Positions 1-9,840 of a DNA stretch of 29,732 nt are shown here, piece by piece. The stretch's first letter is position 1, and every line of letters starts with the position of its first letter. Location: contig PAHD01000037.1 of assembly GCA_002704685.1 (NCBI GenBank), positions 18,601 to 48,332 on the forward strand, given 5' to 3'. A program made the position numbers and the translations under genes. Origin of the DNA: Fidelibacterota bacterium. GTDB lineage: Bacteria; Fidelibacterota; Marinisomatia; SCGC-AAA003-L08; D37C17. The notes below the pieces were generated by a model. That model worked only from the letters and a program-made list of their open reading frames with translations, made no database searches and was not told where the DNA came from.

Positions 1-3000
1 GAACAAAAACTATTTCCAAAATCTTCAATAATACACTCTTCTGAAAAAACTAATCTGCAATTACCAGATGAGTCTTCACTATTCCAAATTTTGAAATCAT
101 TTATATTATACTCATTTAAATATGGAGTCCAAATACCATTATTTGAAACACATAGCTGTTCTGTAAAAATTCCAAAACTGGTAGTTTCACAGCTACCATA
201 AATTGGAGAACCATCACATTCATTATTACCAAATCTAGAAACGGAATTAATACTGTATGTTAAAGTATCATCCTCAGTATTAAAAAAATCAAAATCAAAC
301 CTAAAACATTCATTATCATTTCCTAAAGAACCAAATAAAGATAGTTCTTGATCCTGCTGAAAACCATAAAAAGAAGAAAAATTATCAATATCAATATAAA
401 GACTATCCTGGCTTTCAAACCATTGACCATTTCTTATACCATTATCCCAAAAACATGAAGATAATACATCACATTGTTCTTCTTGATTATAATCTAAGCA
501 AGGATAATCAATACATATATCATCTTGCCAATAACAACCATATTGATTAACACACTGATTCTGATTAATAAGTGAATTACAATCTACACCACTGCAATAT
601 CCTTCTTCTTTATAAACATTAAATCCATTTGTAACAAGATAATTAGTATCATCAGATTGATTATCAAATGTTAACATATAATTTTTATTATCTTCAATTA
701 ATGATTGAGAATACACTTCAACCTCTAAAGTTCCTGTACCAGCAATTTTATCATCATTTACTTCAACCCAAGGATGAACAAACCCCGCTGAATAATCAGA
801 TGGAATTATCACGGCAACATTTGGTCCAGTACCAACAACATATTCGTTTTCATCTAGTTCAACTAAGGCCTTATTTTCAGAAGGAGGAATACCGCTTTCG
901 ATTTCTTCATTTGCTGGTAGTCCATAGTCATAAGCAACAACTGCATAATAGTAAGTTCTTCCATTATCAACATCATAATCTATATATTTATGCTCTAAAC
1001 CAGTATCATCACCTAAATAATATGCAGCACCAAAAACTGGAGCATAGTCTGCAAAACCTCTAATGGAATCAATTTTATCACATTGAAAAATGGGTTCATA
1101 GAACATAGGATTTCCATAGCCATCTGTAATTGTTTGAGCATCTTTAAAATATTTATCAGTTGCTCTATAAAGCTTATATCCTTCAAAATCATTTTGCAAA
1201 CTATCAGGCAAAAATCTGTCAATTGAACTTTCTGCTACATCGTTCCATGTCAAAACAACATGGCCATCTCCAGCTTCTGCAGTTAAGGTTGGAATATCTG
1301 GAGGCACAGCAAACCTATAATCTGTTTCGTAAATTAATTGAATCGTTTTTTTAAGAGCAAATAAAGCCGGTACATCCTGCTGATCTCCACCAGGAGAGCC
1401 TTGTATATTATCCATTGAATGTATTTCCGCCATAGATATTCTCTCAGTTTCCCCCTTATCTAAAGCAAAAATTGAAGATGAAAATACCTCAATTAAATTT
1501 GAAGGAGTTCCTGTGAACTGATCAAAAGCCTGTTCACCAGATATAACCATTAATGAATCCCACATAACTTGATCATTTTTAAACCATTTAGTCGTTGGGT
1601 CTTCAGCATGAGAATCAACTGGGAATAATTTAAATGAGGTTAATCCAATCATATCAGATTCAGAAATATCAGTTTCTCCAAAATTAGGCTCACACCCAAG
1701 ACCTTCAACACAATCAGGTCTATTATTACACTCACCTTCATCAGGACCATTATAGTTTATATCATTTGGTCCAACACCATCCAAACCAACATCATCATTA
1801 GTAACAAGACAATTATTATTTTCATCTAAAACTGGGAAAATCCAATCTTGATCTTCATCGCCCTCATAATGCTCTTTTAAATCAGATTCTTCTAAATTAT
1901 ATTCTTCTAAAAATTGATTTAAATCTGCTATACCGCAGGTTGCACATATTATACTTCCAGCATCATTTGTTCTTGATTCGTCTAATAAGCCATCATTATC
2001 GTTATCGATTAAATCATTTGAAATTCCCGGACTTTCTAAAAATGCAAACCCCATTATACCTGGAGTTCCACCTCCAAACCCAGTTGCATCATAATCCCAT
2101 GAATAGGCTAAGTTTAACTGTGTATCAAAATAACCAACCTCATCATCAGTATCTCCACCACCAATTGCATTATCAACCCAATACCCAAAAGCCATTTCAG
2201 TAATATTATAATCAGAAATATTTGAAATATTGTACTCCCAAAACAAGGCATCCCTAACAAGAGGATTATTCCATTGAAATCCTCTGGCTTCAACTCTAAC
2301 TCCAAGACCGCCCCAATCATATCCAGCTTGTACTGATGATGTCTCAGGTATTTTTACTCCAGGTCTTGGATAGTACTCAAAATCTTCTGTTGGTATACAA
2401 GAATTTTCACTATTTGAACAAGCATCTTTACATAAAATTTTTGTTTCATAAGTTGAACCATAATTCTGATTAATAATATCATCACAACGCCACTTGTTTT
2501 GTAAATATTCTTGATCTTGTGCATCATTTACTACAAAATATGTTTCTAAATCTGCATATTGAACACCTCTACCAAACCTACCATCCCATTCTCCAGGCCA
2601 CTTTGTCATCGTACCTGTAGATGGCCATGCTGAAGGCCAAGTATTAGGATCATCACTTAATGCTGGACTATCCTGAAATGAATTGACATATCCAAATACA
2701 GGATGAAAGCCCCACTTAACAAGACCAAGCTCATCTTCATCCATTTCTTCTCTATAGCTTGTTTGTAAAAAGTAAACTTCATGAAGATTTTCAAGAGAGT
2801 TATTTTGAATTAATTCTATTTCATCTTTGTTATCTACTATTAAAGTATCAATTGTTGTTTCATCCCCATCATCTTCAATATACGTTTTACCACCAACAAG
2901 CAATCCAATACCATCAAGCATTCTATAACCTGTACCATCATTTGGCCAAATTGATACATCATTCAAACCACTTGGAGCTTCCCAATCTGATAATTGAGTT

Positions 3001-3134
3001 GTATTTTTAAAAAATAATAACACACGATTACCATCCATTCTTGATTCTTTGGTTGCCGAAGGATCTCCAGCACCATCATCTGGACCATCATAACTAAAAC
3101 ATAAAGATAGAAATATTATACTTAGTATGACCAT
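1..3134 (-). CDS. Large secreted FN3-like, Cys-rich protein encoded after the TonB receptor (3' end missing)
   Basis: The reading frame is open from an ATG at 3134 to the left edge, at least 1044 codons, so the C-terminus is not seen. It starts with a short signal peptide (MVILSIIFLSLCFS) followed by an Asp/Gly-rich stretch and a segment with the motif RMDGNRVLLFFKNTT. I recall similar N-termini in proteins encoded beside TonB receptors in Marinimicrobia-like and KSB1-like bacteria, but could not check this. A fibronectin type III-like domain lies at about residues 608-720 (HVVLTWNDVAE, then YYYAVVAYDYG). Further on are short Cys-rich PSI-like patches such as NQNQCVNQYGCYWQDDIC. Its start overlaps the last 13 bases of the TonB receptor gene, so the two are probably translationally coupled. 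It may be a surface partner of the receptor. A C-terminal type IX sorting domain is plausible but outside the window. No catalytic motif was recognised. Confidence 0.85.
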   Translation of the reverse strand, partial: MVILSIIFLSLCFSYDGPDDGAGDPSATKESRMDGNRVLLFFKNTTQLSDWEAPSGLNDVSIWPNDGTGYRMLDGIGLLVGGKTYIEDDGDETTIDTLIVDNKDEIELIQNNSLENLHEVYFLQTSYREEMDEDELGLVKWGFHPVFGYVNSFQDSPALSDDPNTWPSAWPSTGTMTKWPGEWDGRFGRGVQYADLETYFVVNDAQDQEYLQNKWRCDDIINQNYGSTYETKILCKDACSNSENSCIPTEDFEYYPRPGVKIPETSSVQAGYDWGGLGVRVEARGFQWNNPLVRDALFWEYNISNISDYNITEMAFGYWVDNAIGGGDTDDEVGYFDTQLNLAYSWDYDATGFGGGTPGIMGFAFLESPGISNDLIDNDNDGLLDESRTNDAGSIICATCGIADLNQFLEEYNLEESDLKEHYEGDEDQDWIFPVLDENNNCLVTNDDVGLDGVGPNDINYNGPDEGECNNRPDCVEGLGCEPNFGETDISESDMIGLTSFKLFPVDSHAEDPTTKWFKNDQVMWDSLMVISGEQAFDQFTGTPSNLIEVFSSSIFALDKGETERISMAEIHSMDNIQGSPGGDQQDVPALFALKKTIQLIYETDYRFAVPPDIPTLTAEAGDGHVVLTWNDVAESSIDRFLPDSLQNDFEGYKLYRATDKYFKDAQTITDGYGNPMFYEPIFQCDKIDSIRGFADYAPVFGAAYYLGDDTGLEHKYIDYDVDNGRTYYYAVVAYDYGLPANEEIESGIPPSENKALVELDENEYVVGTGPNVAVIIPSDYSAGFVHPWVEVNDDKIAGTGTLEVEVYSQSLIEDNKNYMLTFDNQSDDTNYLVTNGFNVYKEEGYCSGVDCNSLINQNQCVNQYGCYWQDDICIDYPCLDYNQEEQCDVLSSCFWDNGIRNGQWFESQDSLYIDIDNFSSFYGFQQDQELSLFGSLGNDNECFRFDFDFFNTEDDTLTYSINSVSRFGNNECDGSPIYGSCETTSFGIFTEQLCVSNNGIWTPYLNEYNINDFKIWNSEDSSGNCRLVFSEECIIEDFGNSFC

Positions 3135-6034
3135 TCTAAACCTATTTTTAAAGATCGAGGAGCGGAATATGAACTTGGATCTTGATATGTATCTTCTATA
3201 GTTGTGTAATTACTTCTAAAGGAGGCAACATCAGCTTCATTTAAAATTGCGCTATACGCTCTTCCTGTCTGACTATTAACACCATATTCATTTAAAGTAT
3301 CAAATAAATTATATATTTCAAATGTAATTCTAGATCCAGTTTTAAATAAATTATAATAACTTGAGAGGTTAATCGTATAATTTGAAGGTTTATAAGAATT
3401 ATTTGGTAATAGATTAACATTTGCTAATGGATTTTCTGATATAGGCTCAAATGTATAAGCTGATCCTGAATTATAAAAAATACTTAACGTTGCACCGTAC
3501 TTTTTTGTATTGTAGCCTGCAGTCACATTCATTGTATGTCTTTGATCCCATTCAAGAGGTATTAATTTTGTTATAGGATCTTGATTTGCTCCCTCTCTGC
3601 TAAAAGATGATGTTGGAGAATCTGCAATGCCCCTTGTATATTGAAAAGTATAATTTGCAACAACACTAATTGGGCCTGTGTTGTAATCATAAACCAGTTC
3701 CAGACCTCTAACATTTCCATAATCTTTATTTGAATACAAACCATACTTAACTGTATTGTAGGTTGTAATTGTTCTAGTACTCAATAAATTATAAATATCT
3801 TTATAAAACAAAACTACCTCAACACCCATATCTCTATTTATTTCTTGCCAAAAACCTAGCTCATAATTAACTGTTTTTTCTGCCTCTAAATTTGGATTAC
3901 CAAGAATTGTTGCATAATTATTTGGAGAAATAAGCCAATTGGAGTTTGAGTACATTGCATAAAGAGGTGGCATCTGGAAAAAATGACCATAACTAAATCT
4001 AAGTAAAGCAGCCTGACCTACTTGATAACTAAGCGCAAATCTAGGACTTATCTGATATTTTGTTTCAGCAGATAATGTATCAGACTGAGCTACACCGATA
4101 ATATCATTTGCTGGATTTCTATAATCAGATGGATAGATTGTATTTGGGTCAAACATATCATATCTTAACCCAAAATTTAGGACCATATCACTAAATTCCA
4201 TCTTATCCTGCAAATAAGCAGAAAACTCGTAGCATGTTACATCATACTCCTCAGAATACGCACTTCTAACACCCTTATCTATATATGGAGTGTAAACAAT
4301 ATCTGTTAGCGAACTATCTCTGATTGTATAATTATTAATAAGTAAATCATGAGCAACATAATCTAAACCAAACTTTATATTATTAATAGGATCTGCTTGC
4401 CAATTCAAATCAAACTTCAAACTTAAATCTTCTAAAATTTTGGTATTATGATTTTTATCATGTCCACCTTGAAGAAAGCTAGATTCACTTCTAGAAAAAA
4501 AATCTGACACATATCTAGAATCTGAAGGATCTTCATAAACATACGCATAATCAGATTTTTTATTATTAGAAATCTTTAAATCAAAAAATGCAGACTGGGA
4601 AAACATATAGTTAATAAATAATGATGTAAATTTATTATCATTATGGTTTGTAGATCTTGAATCTGGAGAATATTTATAAAAGTGACTATACCAACTACCC
4701 TCATAATTATTTTGAGTATGCATTAAAGATATTTTCAATGGACCAATTGGTCTAAATGAAATTTTTCCTAAATAGGAAGTTGATATAAAATTATTCATGG
4801 CAATATGATTATCTGTTTTAGCTCTAACTTGTGCAGGAATAAATCTTGTAGTTAAAAAATACTCACTTGATTGACTAGCACTTTCAAAAATTTCACTTGA
4901 GCACATCTCAGATGTAATCATATTTGAACTATTAGAGAATAACGTTCGAGAGTAAGTTCCATTATAAATAATTTGACTGTAAATAATTTCACAATCACCA
5001 TAATTTTGGCACTCACTATTATCTGTAATTGGCTCACGTGTAGTTGAACTTAATAACTCGGCACCCGTTGAATTTGAGCAATAGTCTTGGATAACATGAG
5101 AACCACTATGCTCTGAGTAGTAATTGAATGTACTATCAGCATTAAAATTACTGTAGTCACCCGCATTGAAATAATCATATCCATTTAAATGACCAAGATT
5201 ATTTTGATACCTGTAATTTAAAAAAAAGGTTACCTTATCTTTAATTATTGGACCACTATACTGCAGGCTATAATCTTGATTTAAATTAATATCAAGATCA
5301 TCAATCCCAGGGAAAATATGGCTATTCCCTGTAAAATAATTCTCATATCTTGATGAAAAAGAACCTTCATATTCATCTCCACCATCTTTAGTTACCTGAT
5401 TAACAACTCCACTCATTGCTCTTCCATATTCAGCATTAAATGTACCAGTAATAACTTCTAAATCTTTTAAAACAGATGGCTCAAGATATACTGTCTGGGC
5501 ATTTCTAGAAAAAGTATCATCCGTTCTTACACCATCAACTAAATAAGTAACCTCTGTATCTCGCCCTCCCCTAAAATGTCCATCAACAACACCTGCTTGC
5601 ATACTAACAATCGAAGAAACATCTTTTATTGGTAAAATTTCGATTTGCTTTTCAGATATATTTTTGATTGTCCCAGATTGATCTTTTTTTGTTGATAATT
5701 TTGAGGCTTTAACAAAAACAACTTCTCCCTCAACTGCTGTTTCCTCAAGCTCTACATCAAGACGTGTAGTCTTATTTACTGATATTGAGACATCTTGTAC
5801 TTCAATTGATTTATACCCAATTATATCAAACCTAACAGTATATGAACCTGGGGGAACATTTATAATATAAAATAACCCATCATCATCTGAAGCTGCACCA
5901 TAATAAGTATCTTGTATTACTACATTAACACCATATAAAGGATTTTTATCACTATCATTTACAGAACCAGAAAGTTTTCCTGTTGTTTGGGAAAAAAGAC
6001 ATGAGAAAGATATGATTATTAGATATTTATACAT
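3122..6034 (-). CDS. SusC-like TonB-dependent outer-membrane receptor
   Basis: This 970-residue protein should import a ligand, here probably beta-glucan oligosaccharides, across the outer membrane using TonB energy. The signal peptide ends near residue 15 (CLFS, then Gln). A carboxypeptidase-regulatory-like beta-sandwich covers about 21-98 (GSVNDSDKNPLYGVNVVI; PPGSYTVRFDIIGY). A TonB-box-like stretch (EVVFVKAS) is near 104. The plug domain spans about 107-224 and contains FRGGRDTEVTYLVDGVR and FNAEYGRAMSGVVN. The remainder is a long Tyr/Asn-rich barrel ending in the aromatic residue Tyr. Length and domain order fit the SusC/CarboxypepD_reg class. The gene lies 18 bases after the five-module protein and overlaps the next gene by 13 bases, so it is in an operon. 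No SusD homologue is adjacent, which is unusual for a SusC-type system. Substrate is inferred only from the neighbouring GH16, GH3 and symporter genes. Confidence 0.93.
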   Translation of the reverse strand: MYKYLIIISFSCLFSQTTGKLSGSVNDSDKNPLYGVNVVIQDTYYGAASDDDGLFYIINVPPGSYTVRFDIIGYKSIEVQDVSISVNKTTRLDVELEETAVEGEVVFVKASKLSTKKDQSGTIKNISEKQIEILPIKDVSSIVSMQAGVVDGHFRGGRDTEVTYLVDGVRTDDTFSRNAQTVYLEPSVLKDLEVITGTFNAEYGRAMSGVVNQVTKDGGDEYEGSFSSRYENYFTGNSHIFPGIDDLDINLNQDYSLQYSGPIIKDKVTFFLNYRYQNNLGHLNGYDYFNAGDYSNFNADSTFNYYSEHSGSHVIQDYCSNSTGAELLSSTTREPITDNSECQNYGDCEIIYSQIIYNGTYSRTLFSNSSNMITSEMCSSEIFESASQSSEYFLTTRFIPAQVRAKTDNHIAMNNFISTSYLGKISFRPIGPLKISLMHTQNNYEGSWYSHFYKYSPDSRSTNHNDNKFTSLFINYMFSQSAFFDLKISNNKKSDYAYVYEDPSDSRYVSDFFSRSESSFLQGGHDKNHNTKILEDLSLKFDLNWQADPINNIKFGLDYVAHDLLINNYTIRDSSLTDIVYTPYIDKGVRSAYSEEYDVTCYEFSAYLQDKMEFSDMVLNFGLRYDMFDPNTIYPSDYRNPANDIIGVAQSDTLSAETKYQISPRFALSYQVGQAALLRFSYGHFFQMPPLYAMYSNSNWLISPNNYATILGNPNLEAEKTVNYELGFWQEINRDMGVEVVLFYKDIYNLLSTRTITTYNTVKYGLYSNKDYGNVRGLELVYDYNTGPISVVANYTFQYTRGIADSPTSSFSREGANQDPITKLIPLEWDQRHTMNVTAGYNTKKYGATLSIFYNSGSAYTFEPISENPLANVNLLPNNSYKPSNYTINLSSYYNLFKTGSRITFEIYNLFDTLNEYGVNSQTGRAYSAILNEADVASFRSNYTTIEDTYQDPSSYSAPRSLKIGLEWSY

Positions 6035-6052
6035 TCAATAATTATTATTCTA

Positions 6053-8152
6053 TTATCCAATAATTAAATTAACTATTGATATAATATCTGTAACATTAAT
6101 TGTACCATCATTATTCATGTCTGATGAGCAAAAAGCTAAATGTGACAGTGTTGAACTACCTACTATATGATTCACAATAAGAACAACATCAGAAACATTT
6201 ACCGCACCATCTTGAGTAGCATCCCCATTTACAACGCACTGCTCTTCACACGTTTGATTACATGTACCTAAACAATAAGAGACTGTCATATCATCATCGG
6301 ATACAGTAAATCCATAATTATAATCATCATCATCAGGAATAAAATCACAGGAAGAATTTTGTGGAGCGTAAATTATTGATGAAGAACCCCATATATCATT
6401 ATACCATAATTCATTTGATGTATCAACGCACAAAATTACAAATTCATAATCTCCGCTTGGCATTTCAGCTTCAAAATCTGAATTATCATTAGCTCCCCAT
6501 CCAGACCAATTATCAAACGTTCCAGTAACACTTACAAATCCACAATCATCTACACCATCTAAATCAAAAGTTACCAAGTAATTAGTATCAGTACCACCGC
6601 CATCACTACTTCCACCATCATCACTACTTTCGCTACAAGTACTATCGCAAGATCCTGCGCAAAGTGAAATATCTACATTATCTTCAATTATAGTAAATCC
6701 ATAATTTCCAAATTCATCTGATAAATCAAAATCACATTCTGAACCTAGAGTTGGACTAAGCTGCACACCCCAACCTGAAAAATTATCAGCTGCACCACTA
6801 CAAAAAACTACAAATTCATAATTACCAGAAGATAAACCCTCTAATGTTCCAGAAAAGATATTATCACCATTATCATCTAGAGTAAAACACCATCCTGGCC
6901 AATCGCCACTTTCTGTTGCGCACCATGAACCATTTACGCCACATTGATCATAGTCATCATTTGGGTATCCGGTACCATTTAAATCAATTGTAAAATTTAC
7001 ATTAGCGATTATAGAACCACAGGAATCAAAAGATACAGCTTCAACAGAAAATGGATCTAAAACACATACATCATTACTATTTAATACGCAGCTTGGTATA
7101 TCTATAAATCTATTGTTGCATGATGATCCTGGGCTAGAACATGTTGCATTTGGGCTTGAACCACATGCGCCAATACCTTCATTTGATTCAACTAATCCTG
7201 ATACACCACTACCATTTACAAACTTATATTCAATATACTCACTTGTCATAAGACTTACAGTTGCTGAATAAATACCATCACCATTTTCATCACTCATTTG
7301 AGTTGGAGCTATAAATTGTGACCAGGGCACAATACTTTGATAACTTCCAATCATAAATACACCATCGCTCACAATTTCGCCATTCATATCTACATTAAAA
7401 GTAACATCAACTGGAACGGGCTGAACACATTCATCATAGCATGTCCCAAAGCAATATAAATCGAGCAATATATCTTCTCCATCTATTGTAAACCCATAAT
7501 TACCATATGAATCAGTTGATAAAAAATCACATTCACTTCCAATTGGTGCTCCAGCCTGCGAACCATCCCAACCATTAGTTGTGTAAATATATTCATAAGA
7601 TCCAGCACCAAGCTCTATTGTCAACTCCCAAATACCATCTTCATTAGCATCACTCATTGGATTGCATGCTCCACACCATCCATTAAATGATCCATTAACA
7701 TAAATAATATCCGATGGTAATAAATCCTCATCTGTCATATCAACCTGGAAAGTTACATTCGAGTAAATTATTTCAATACATTCTGCAGAACAGCTACCAA
7801 AACATACCGGGTTAATATTTAAATTTTCATTACTAACAACAACTTCTCTATCACCAAAATCACCTACCTCACATTCTTGAGGAACATCCTCCCATCCACT
7901 TCCAGTATTCCAATCAGTCCACCATCCATTTCTAAACTTATAGGTATAAGTTCCTGGATCTAAGTCAATGGTGTATGACCATACCTGATCACCATCATCA
8001 TCTGACATTATAAAACCTGCGGCTGGATAATAAGCTCCCATCCACAATGTTGGACCTTCATTTCCAACTTCTTGATCAGACATGTCAACATTAAAAGTAA
8101 CTTCAACACATAGAGCTAAACTAAAAACGCTCAATAATATAATTTTTTTCAT
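6053..8152 (-). CDS. Secreted five-module beta-sandwich protein with C-terminal dockerin-like repeat, possible glycan binder
   Basis: The 699-residue protein has a signal peptide (MKKIILLSVFSLALC) and five repeats of about 110-120 residues, near 17-125, 132-241, 248-364, 384-506 and 525-636. Three repeats open with VTFxVDM. Most have an acidic turn such as SDANEDGIWELTIEL, a YEYxY or YEFV strand, and a closing Cys cluster of the form CxGxCxxxC. The layout recalls CBM20/CBM48 or SusE/F-like starch-binding folds, but I cannot assign a family. A Ser/Gly-rich linker lies at 507-523. Residues 639-699 are a two-repeat dockerin-like domain (GDATQDGAVNVSDVV and DMNNDGTINVTDII). There is no catalytic motif. 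A ribosome site (AAAGG) precedes the ATG. It sits between the symporter and TonB receptor genes, 20 and 18 bases away, so a surface glycan-binding role is inferred. Confidence 0.88.
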   Translation of the reverse strand: MKKIILLSVFSLALCVEVTFNVDMSDQEVGNEGPTLWMGAYYPAAGFIMSDDDGDQVWSYTIDLDPGTYTYKFRNGWWTDWNTGSGWEDVPQECEVGDFGDREVVVSNENLNINPVCFGSCSAECIEIIYSNVTFQVDMTDEDLLPSDIIYVNGSFNGWCGACNPMSDANEDGIWELTIELGAGSYEYIYTTNGWDGSQAGAPIGSECDFLSTDSYGNYGFTIDGEDILLDLYCFGTCYDECVQPVPVDVTFNVDMNGEIVSDGVFMIGSYQSIVPWSQFIAPTQMSDENGDGIYSATVSLMTSEYIEYKFVNGSGVSGLVESNEGIGACGSSPNATCSSPGSSCNNRFIDIPSCVLNSNDVCVLDPFSVEAVSFDSCGSIIANVNFTIDLNGTGYPNDDYDQCGVNGSWCATESGDWPGWCFTLDDNGDNIFSGTLEGLSSGNYEFVVFCSGAADNFSGWGVQLSPTLGSECDFDLSDEFGNYGFTIIEDNVDISLCAGSCDSTCSESSDDGGSSDGGGTDTNYLVTFDLDGVDDCGFVSVTGTFDNWSGWGANDNSDFEAEMPSGDYEFVILCVDTSNELWYNDIWGSSSIIYAPQNSSCDFIPDDDDYNYGFTVSDDDMTVSYCLGTCNQTCEEQCVVNGDATQDGAVNVSDVVLIVNHIVGSSTLSHLAFCSSDMNNDGTINVTDIISIVNLIIG
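6245..8104 (-). repeat. Five intragenic repeats encoding divergent beta-sandwich modules
   Basis: Five copies encode the modules, at approximately 8104-7778, 7759-7430, 7411-7061, 7003-6635 and 6580-6245. Copies 1, 2, 4 and 5 end with the same kind of Cys cluster (CFGSCSAEC, CFGTCYDEC, CAGSCDSTC, CLGTCNQTC). Copy 3 has a different Cys pattern. The likeness is at protein level; the DNA copies have diverged, so this is an old duplication. The N-terminal module of the GH16 gene at 13822-14175 is of the same type. Confidence 0.7.
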
Positions 8153-8172
8153 ATTACTACCTTTCTTAAAAA

Positions 8173-9768
8173 CTAACTAAAAATAAACCAAATTATAAAC
8201 ACACAGGCTATCAACAGATATGTTAATAGGGCATCTTGAGAAAAATAATTAGTTTCTTTATTTTCAGACTTTTGAAAAACTAAATCTTTTATTTTATTAT
8301 AATCAGGCTCAGGAGTTGCATAGCTAACAGCAATCATAACACCTGAACATATCAAGAATAAATAAAGTGCAAAATGTAAAAAAAGTGGTTGAGTTAAAAT
8401 ATTATCAGCACCATTTACTTCAAAAACAAGTCTTGATACACCTAAAACTGCACCCGTATAAAGTGCAGCCATTGCACCCTCTGAATTAATTCTTTTAATA
8501 AATAAACCCAGAAGAAAAACAGCAGCTATCGGAGGAGATATCAATGCTTGAACACTTTGTAAATATGTAAAAAGACCACCAGCTGATAAGGATTCTTGGA
8601 ATGGAATCCACATCATTCCTGATAAAACTAAAACACCAGTTGCAATCTGACCAAATTTAACTAAGCTTTTTTCAGATTTATCTGGATTATATTTTTTATA
8701 AATATCCCACGTTATAAGAGTTGAGCATGAATTAAAAACTGACGACAAAGAGCTCATTAATGCTGATAGTATTCCTGCTGCGATAAGGCCTCTTAATCCT
8801 GCAGGCAGCAGATATTGTACCATTGCTGCTAATGTTCCTGAACTTTGGACTTCTCCATTTACCACAGGAAGTTTAAATGCAGAGGTAGGGTCATTATGCA
8901 TTGCATAAGCAATCATTCCAGGAACTACAAAAAGAAACATCGGTGTTAGTTTTAAAAAACCAGCAAATATTGTTGCTTTTCTAGCTACGCTCTCATTTTC
9001 TGCGGCTAATACTCTTTGAACGATAAATTGATCTGTACACCAATACCAAATACCTAAAATTGGGGCACCAAATAATATTGCTGTCCAAGGATATTCTGGA
9101 TGAGAAGCAGTTCTCCACAAGCTCATGAAACCATCACCAGATGCAGCAACCATATTACCCCATCCTCCTACCTCGTTCAAGCCAAATATTGTTACTAATA
9201 TTGAACCACCTAACAATAAAAACATTTGTATTGTATCTGTATAAATAACGGCTTTTAGTCCACCTAAAATAGTGTAAAGACCTGTCACTATGACAACAAT
9301 AATTGCTCCTGTCCAGAAATCTATTCCTAATAAAGTTTCAAATACAACAGCTCCAGCAAAGATAGTTACTGATATTTTTGTAATGACATATGCAAAGATT
9401 GATACCACCGATAAATACATTCTAGCTGAAGATGAAAAACGTTTTTCTAAAAATTCAGGCATAGTTGTAACACCACTTCTTTTATAGAAGGGAACAAAGA
9501 CCCAACCTAAAATTAAAAGCATAAAAGCTGCCAATATTTCAAACTGAGACTCAATTAATCCTTTTTTAAAACCACTTTGAGCCAGGCCTACTAAATGCTC
9601 AGAACCAATATTTGAAGCAAACAATGATGCTCCGATTACAAACCATCCTAAATTCCTATTGGCCAAAAAATATTGAGATGTATTATCTTTATTCTTTGAA
9701 GAGTAAAAACCTATACCAAGTATTACTGCAAAATATAAACCTAAAACAAAATAATCGATTAATATCAT
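8173..9768 (-). CDS. SSS-family sodium:solute symporter, SGLT-like
   Basis: This 531-residue polytopic inner-membrane protein is expected to bring a sugar into the cell with Na+. SGLT-type signatures are present: ASNIGSEHLVGLAQSG near 51-66, VTTMPEFLEKRF near 100-111, GGLKAVIYTD near 169-178, WYWCTDQFIVQRVLAAEN near 241-258, and a Ser-rich Na+-site helix (SALMSSLSSVFNSCSTL) in the second half. About 13-14 hydrophobic segments can be counted, as usual for the family. The ATG has a strong ribosome site, AAGGAG, five bases upstream. It is the first gene of the leftward operon and is divergent from the GH3 gene. With an exported GH3 glucosidase nearby, glucose or a short gluco-oligosaccharide is the likely substrate. 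Related family members carry galactose or myo-inositol, so substrate is inferred. Confidence 0.93.
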   Translation of the reverse strand: MILIDYFVLGLYFAVILGIGFYSSKNKDNTSQYFLANRNLGWFVIGASLFASNIGSEHLVGLAQSGFKKGLIESQFEILAAFMLLILGWVFVPFYKRSGVTTMPEFLEKRFSSSARMYLSVVSIFAYVITKISVTIFAGAVVFETLLGIDFWTGAIIVVIVTGLYTILGGLKAVIYTDTIQMFLLLGGSILVTIFGLNEVGGWGNMVAASGDGFMSLWRTASHPEYPWTAILFGAPILGIWYWCTDQFIVQRVLAAENESVARKATIFAGFLKLTPMFLFVVPGMIAYAMHNDPTSAFKLPVVNGEVQSSGTLAAMVQYLLPAGLRGLIAAGILSALMSSLSSVFNSCSTLITWDIYKKYNPDKSEKSLVKFGQIATGVLVLSGMMWIPFQESLSAGGLFTYLQSVQALISPPIAAVFLLGLFIKRINSEGAMAALYTGAVLGVSRLVFEVNGADNILTQPLFLHFALYLFLICSGVMIAVSYATPEPDYNKIKDLVFQKSENKETNYFSQDALLTYLLIACVFIIWFIFS

Positions 9769-9840
9769 TATAACTCCTTAAATTATGAGGTAACCAAGTT
9801 TATTAATATACAATTTTTAAAAAAAATATTTAAGGTAATT
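9769..9840. promoter_or_regulatory. Divergent intergenic region between symporter operon and GH3-GH16 operon
   Basis: The 72 bases between two divergent start codons must hold both 5' ends or their regulatory sites. Leftward, AAGGAG (9774-9779, minus strand) lies five bases before the symporter ATG. Rightward, TAAGG (9831-9835) lies five bases before the GH3 ATG. A -10-like TACAAT occurs at 9809-9814 on the plus strand. No convincing paired -35 box or operator palindrome was seen. The layout suggests coordinated expression of uptake and hydrolysis genes. Confidence 0.45.

Noticed and set aside
668..3010. Several plus- and minus-strand frames of 60-130 codons in the leftmost 3 kb
   Set aside because: They overlap one uninterrupted minus-strand frame from 3134 to the edge with signal peptide and FN3-like domain, and have low-complexity composition (His/Gln/Leu runs) typical of out-of-frame translation.
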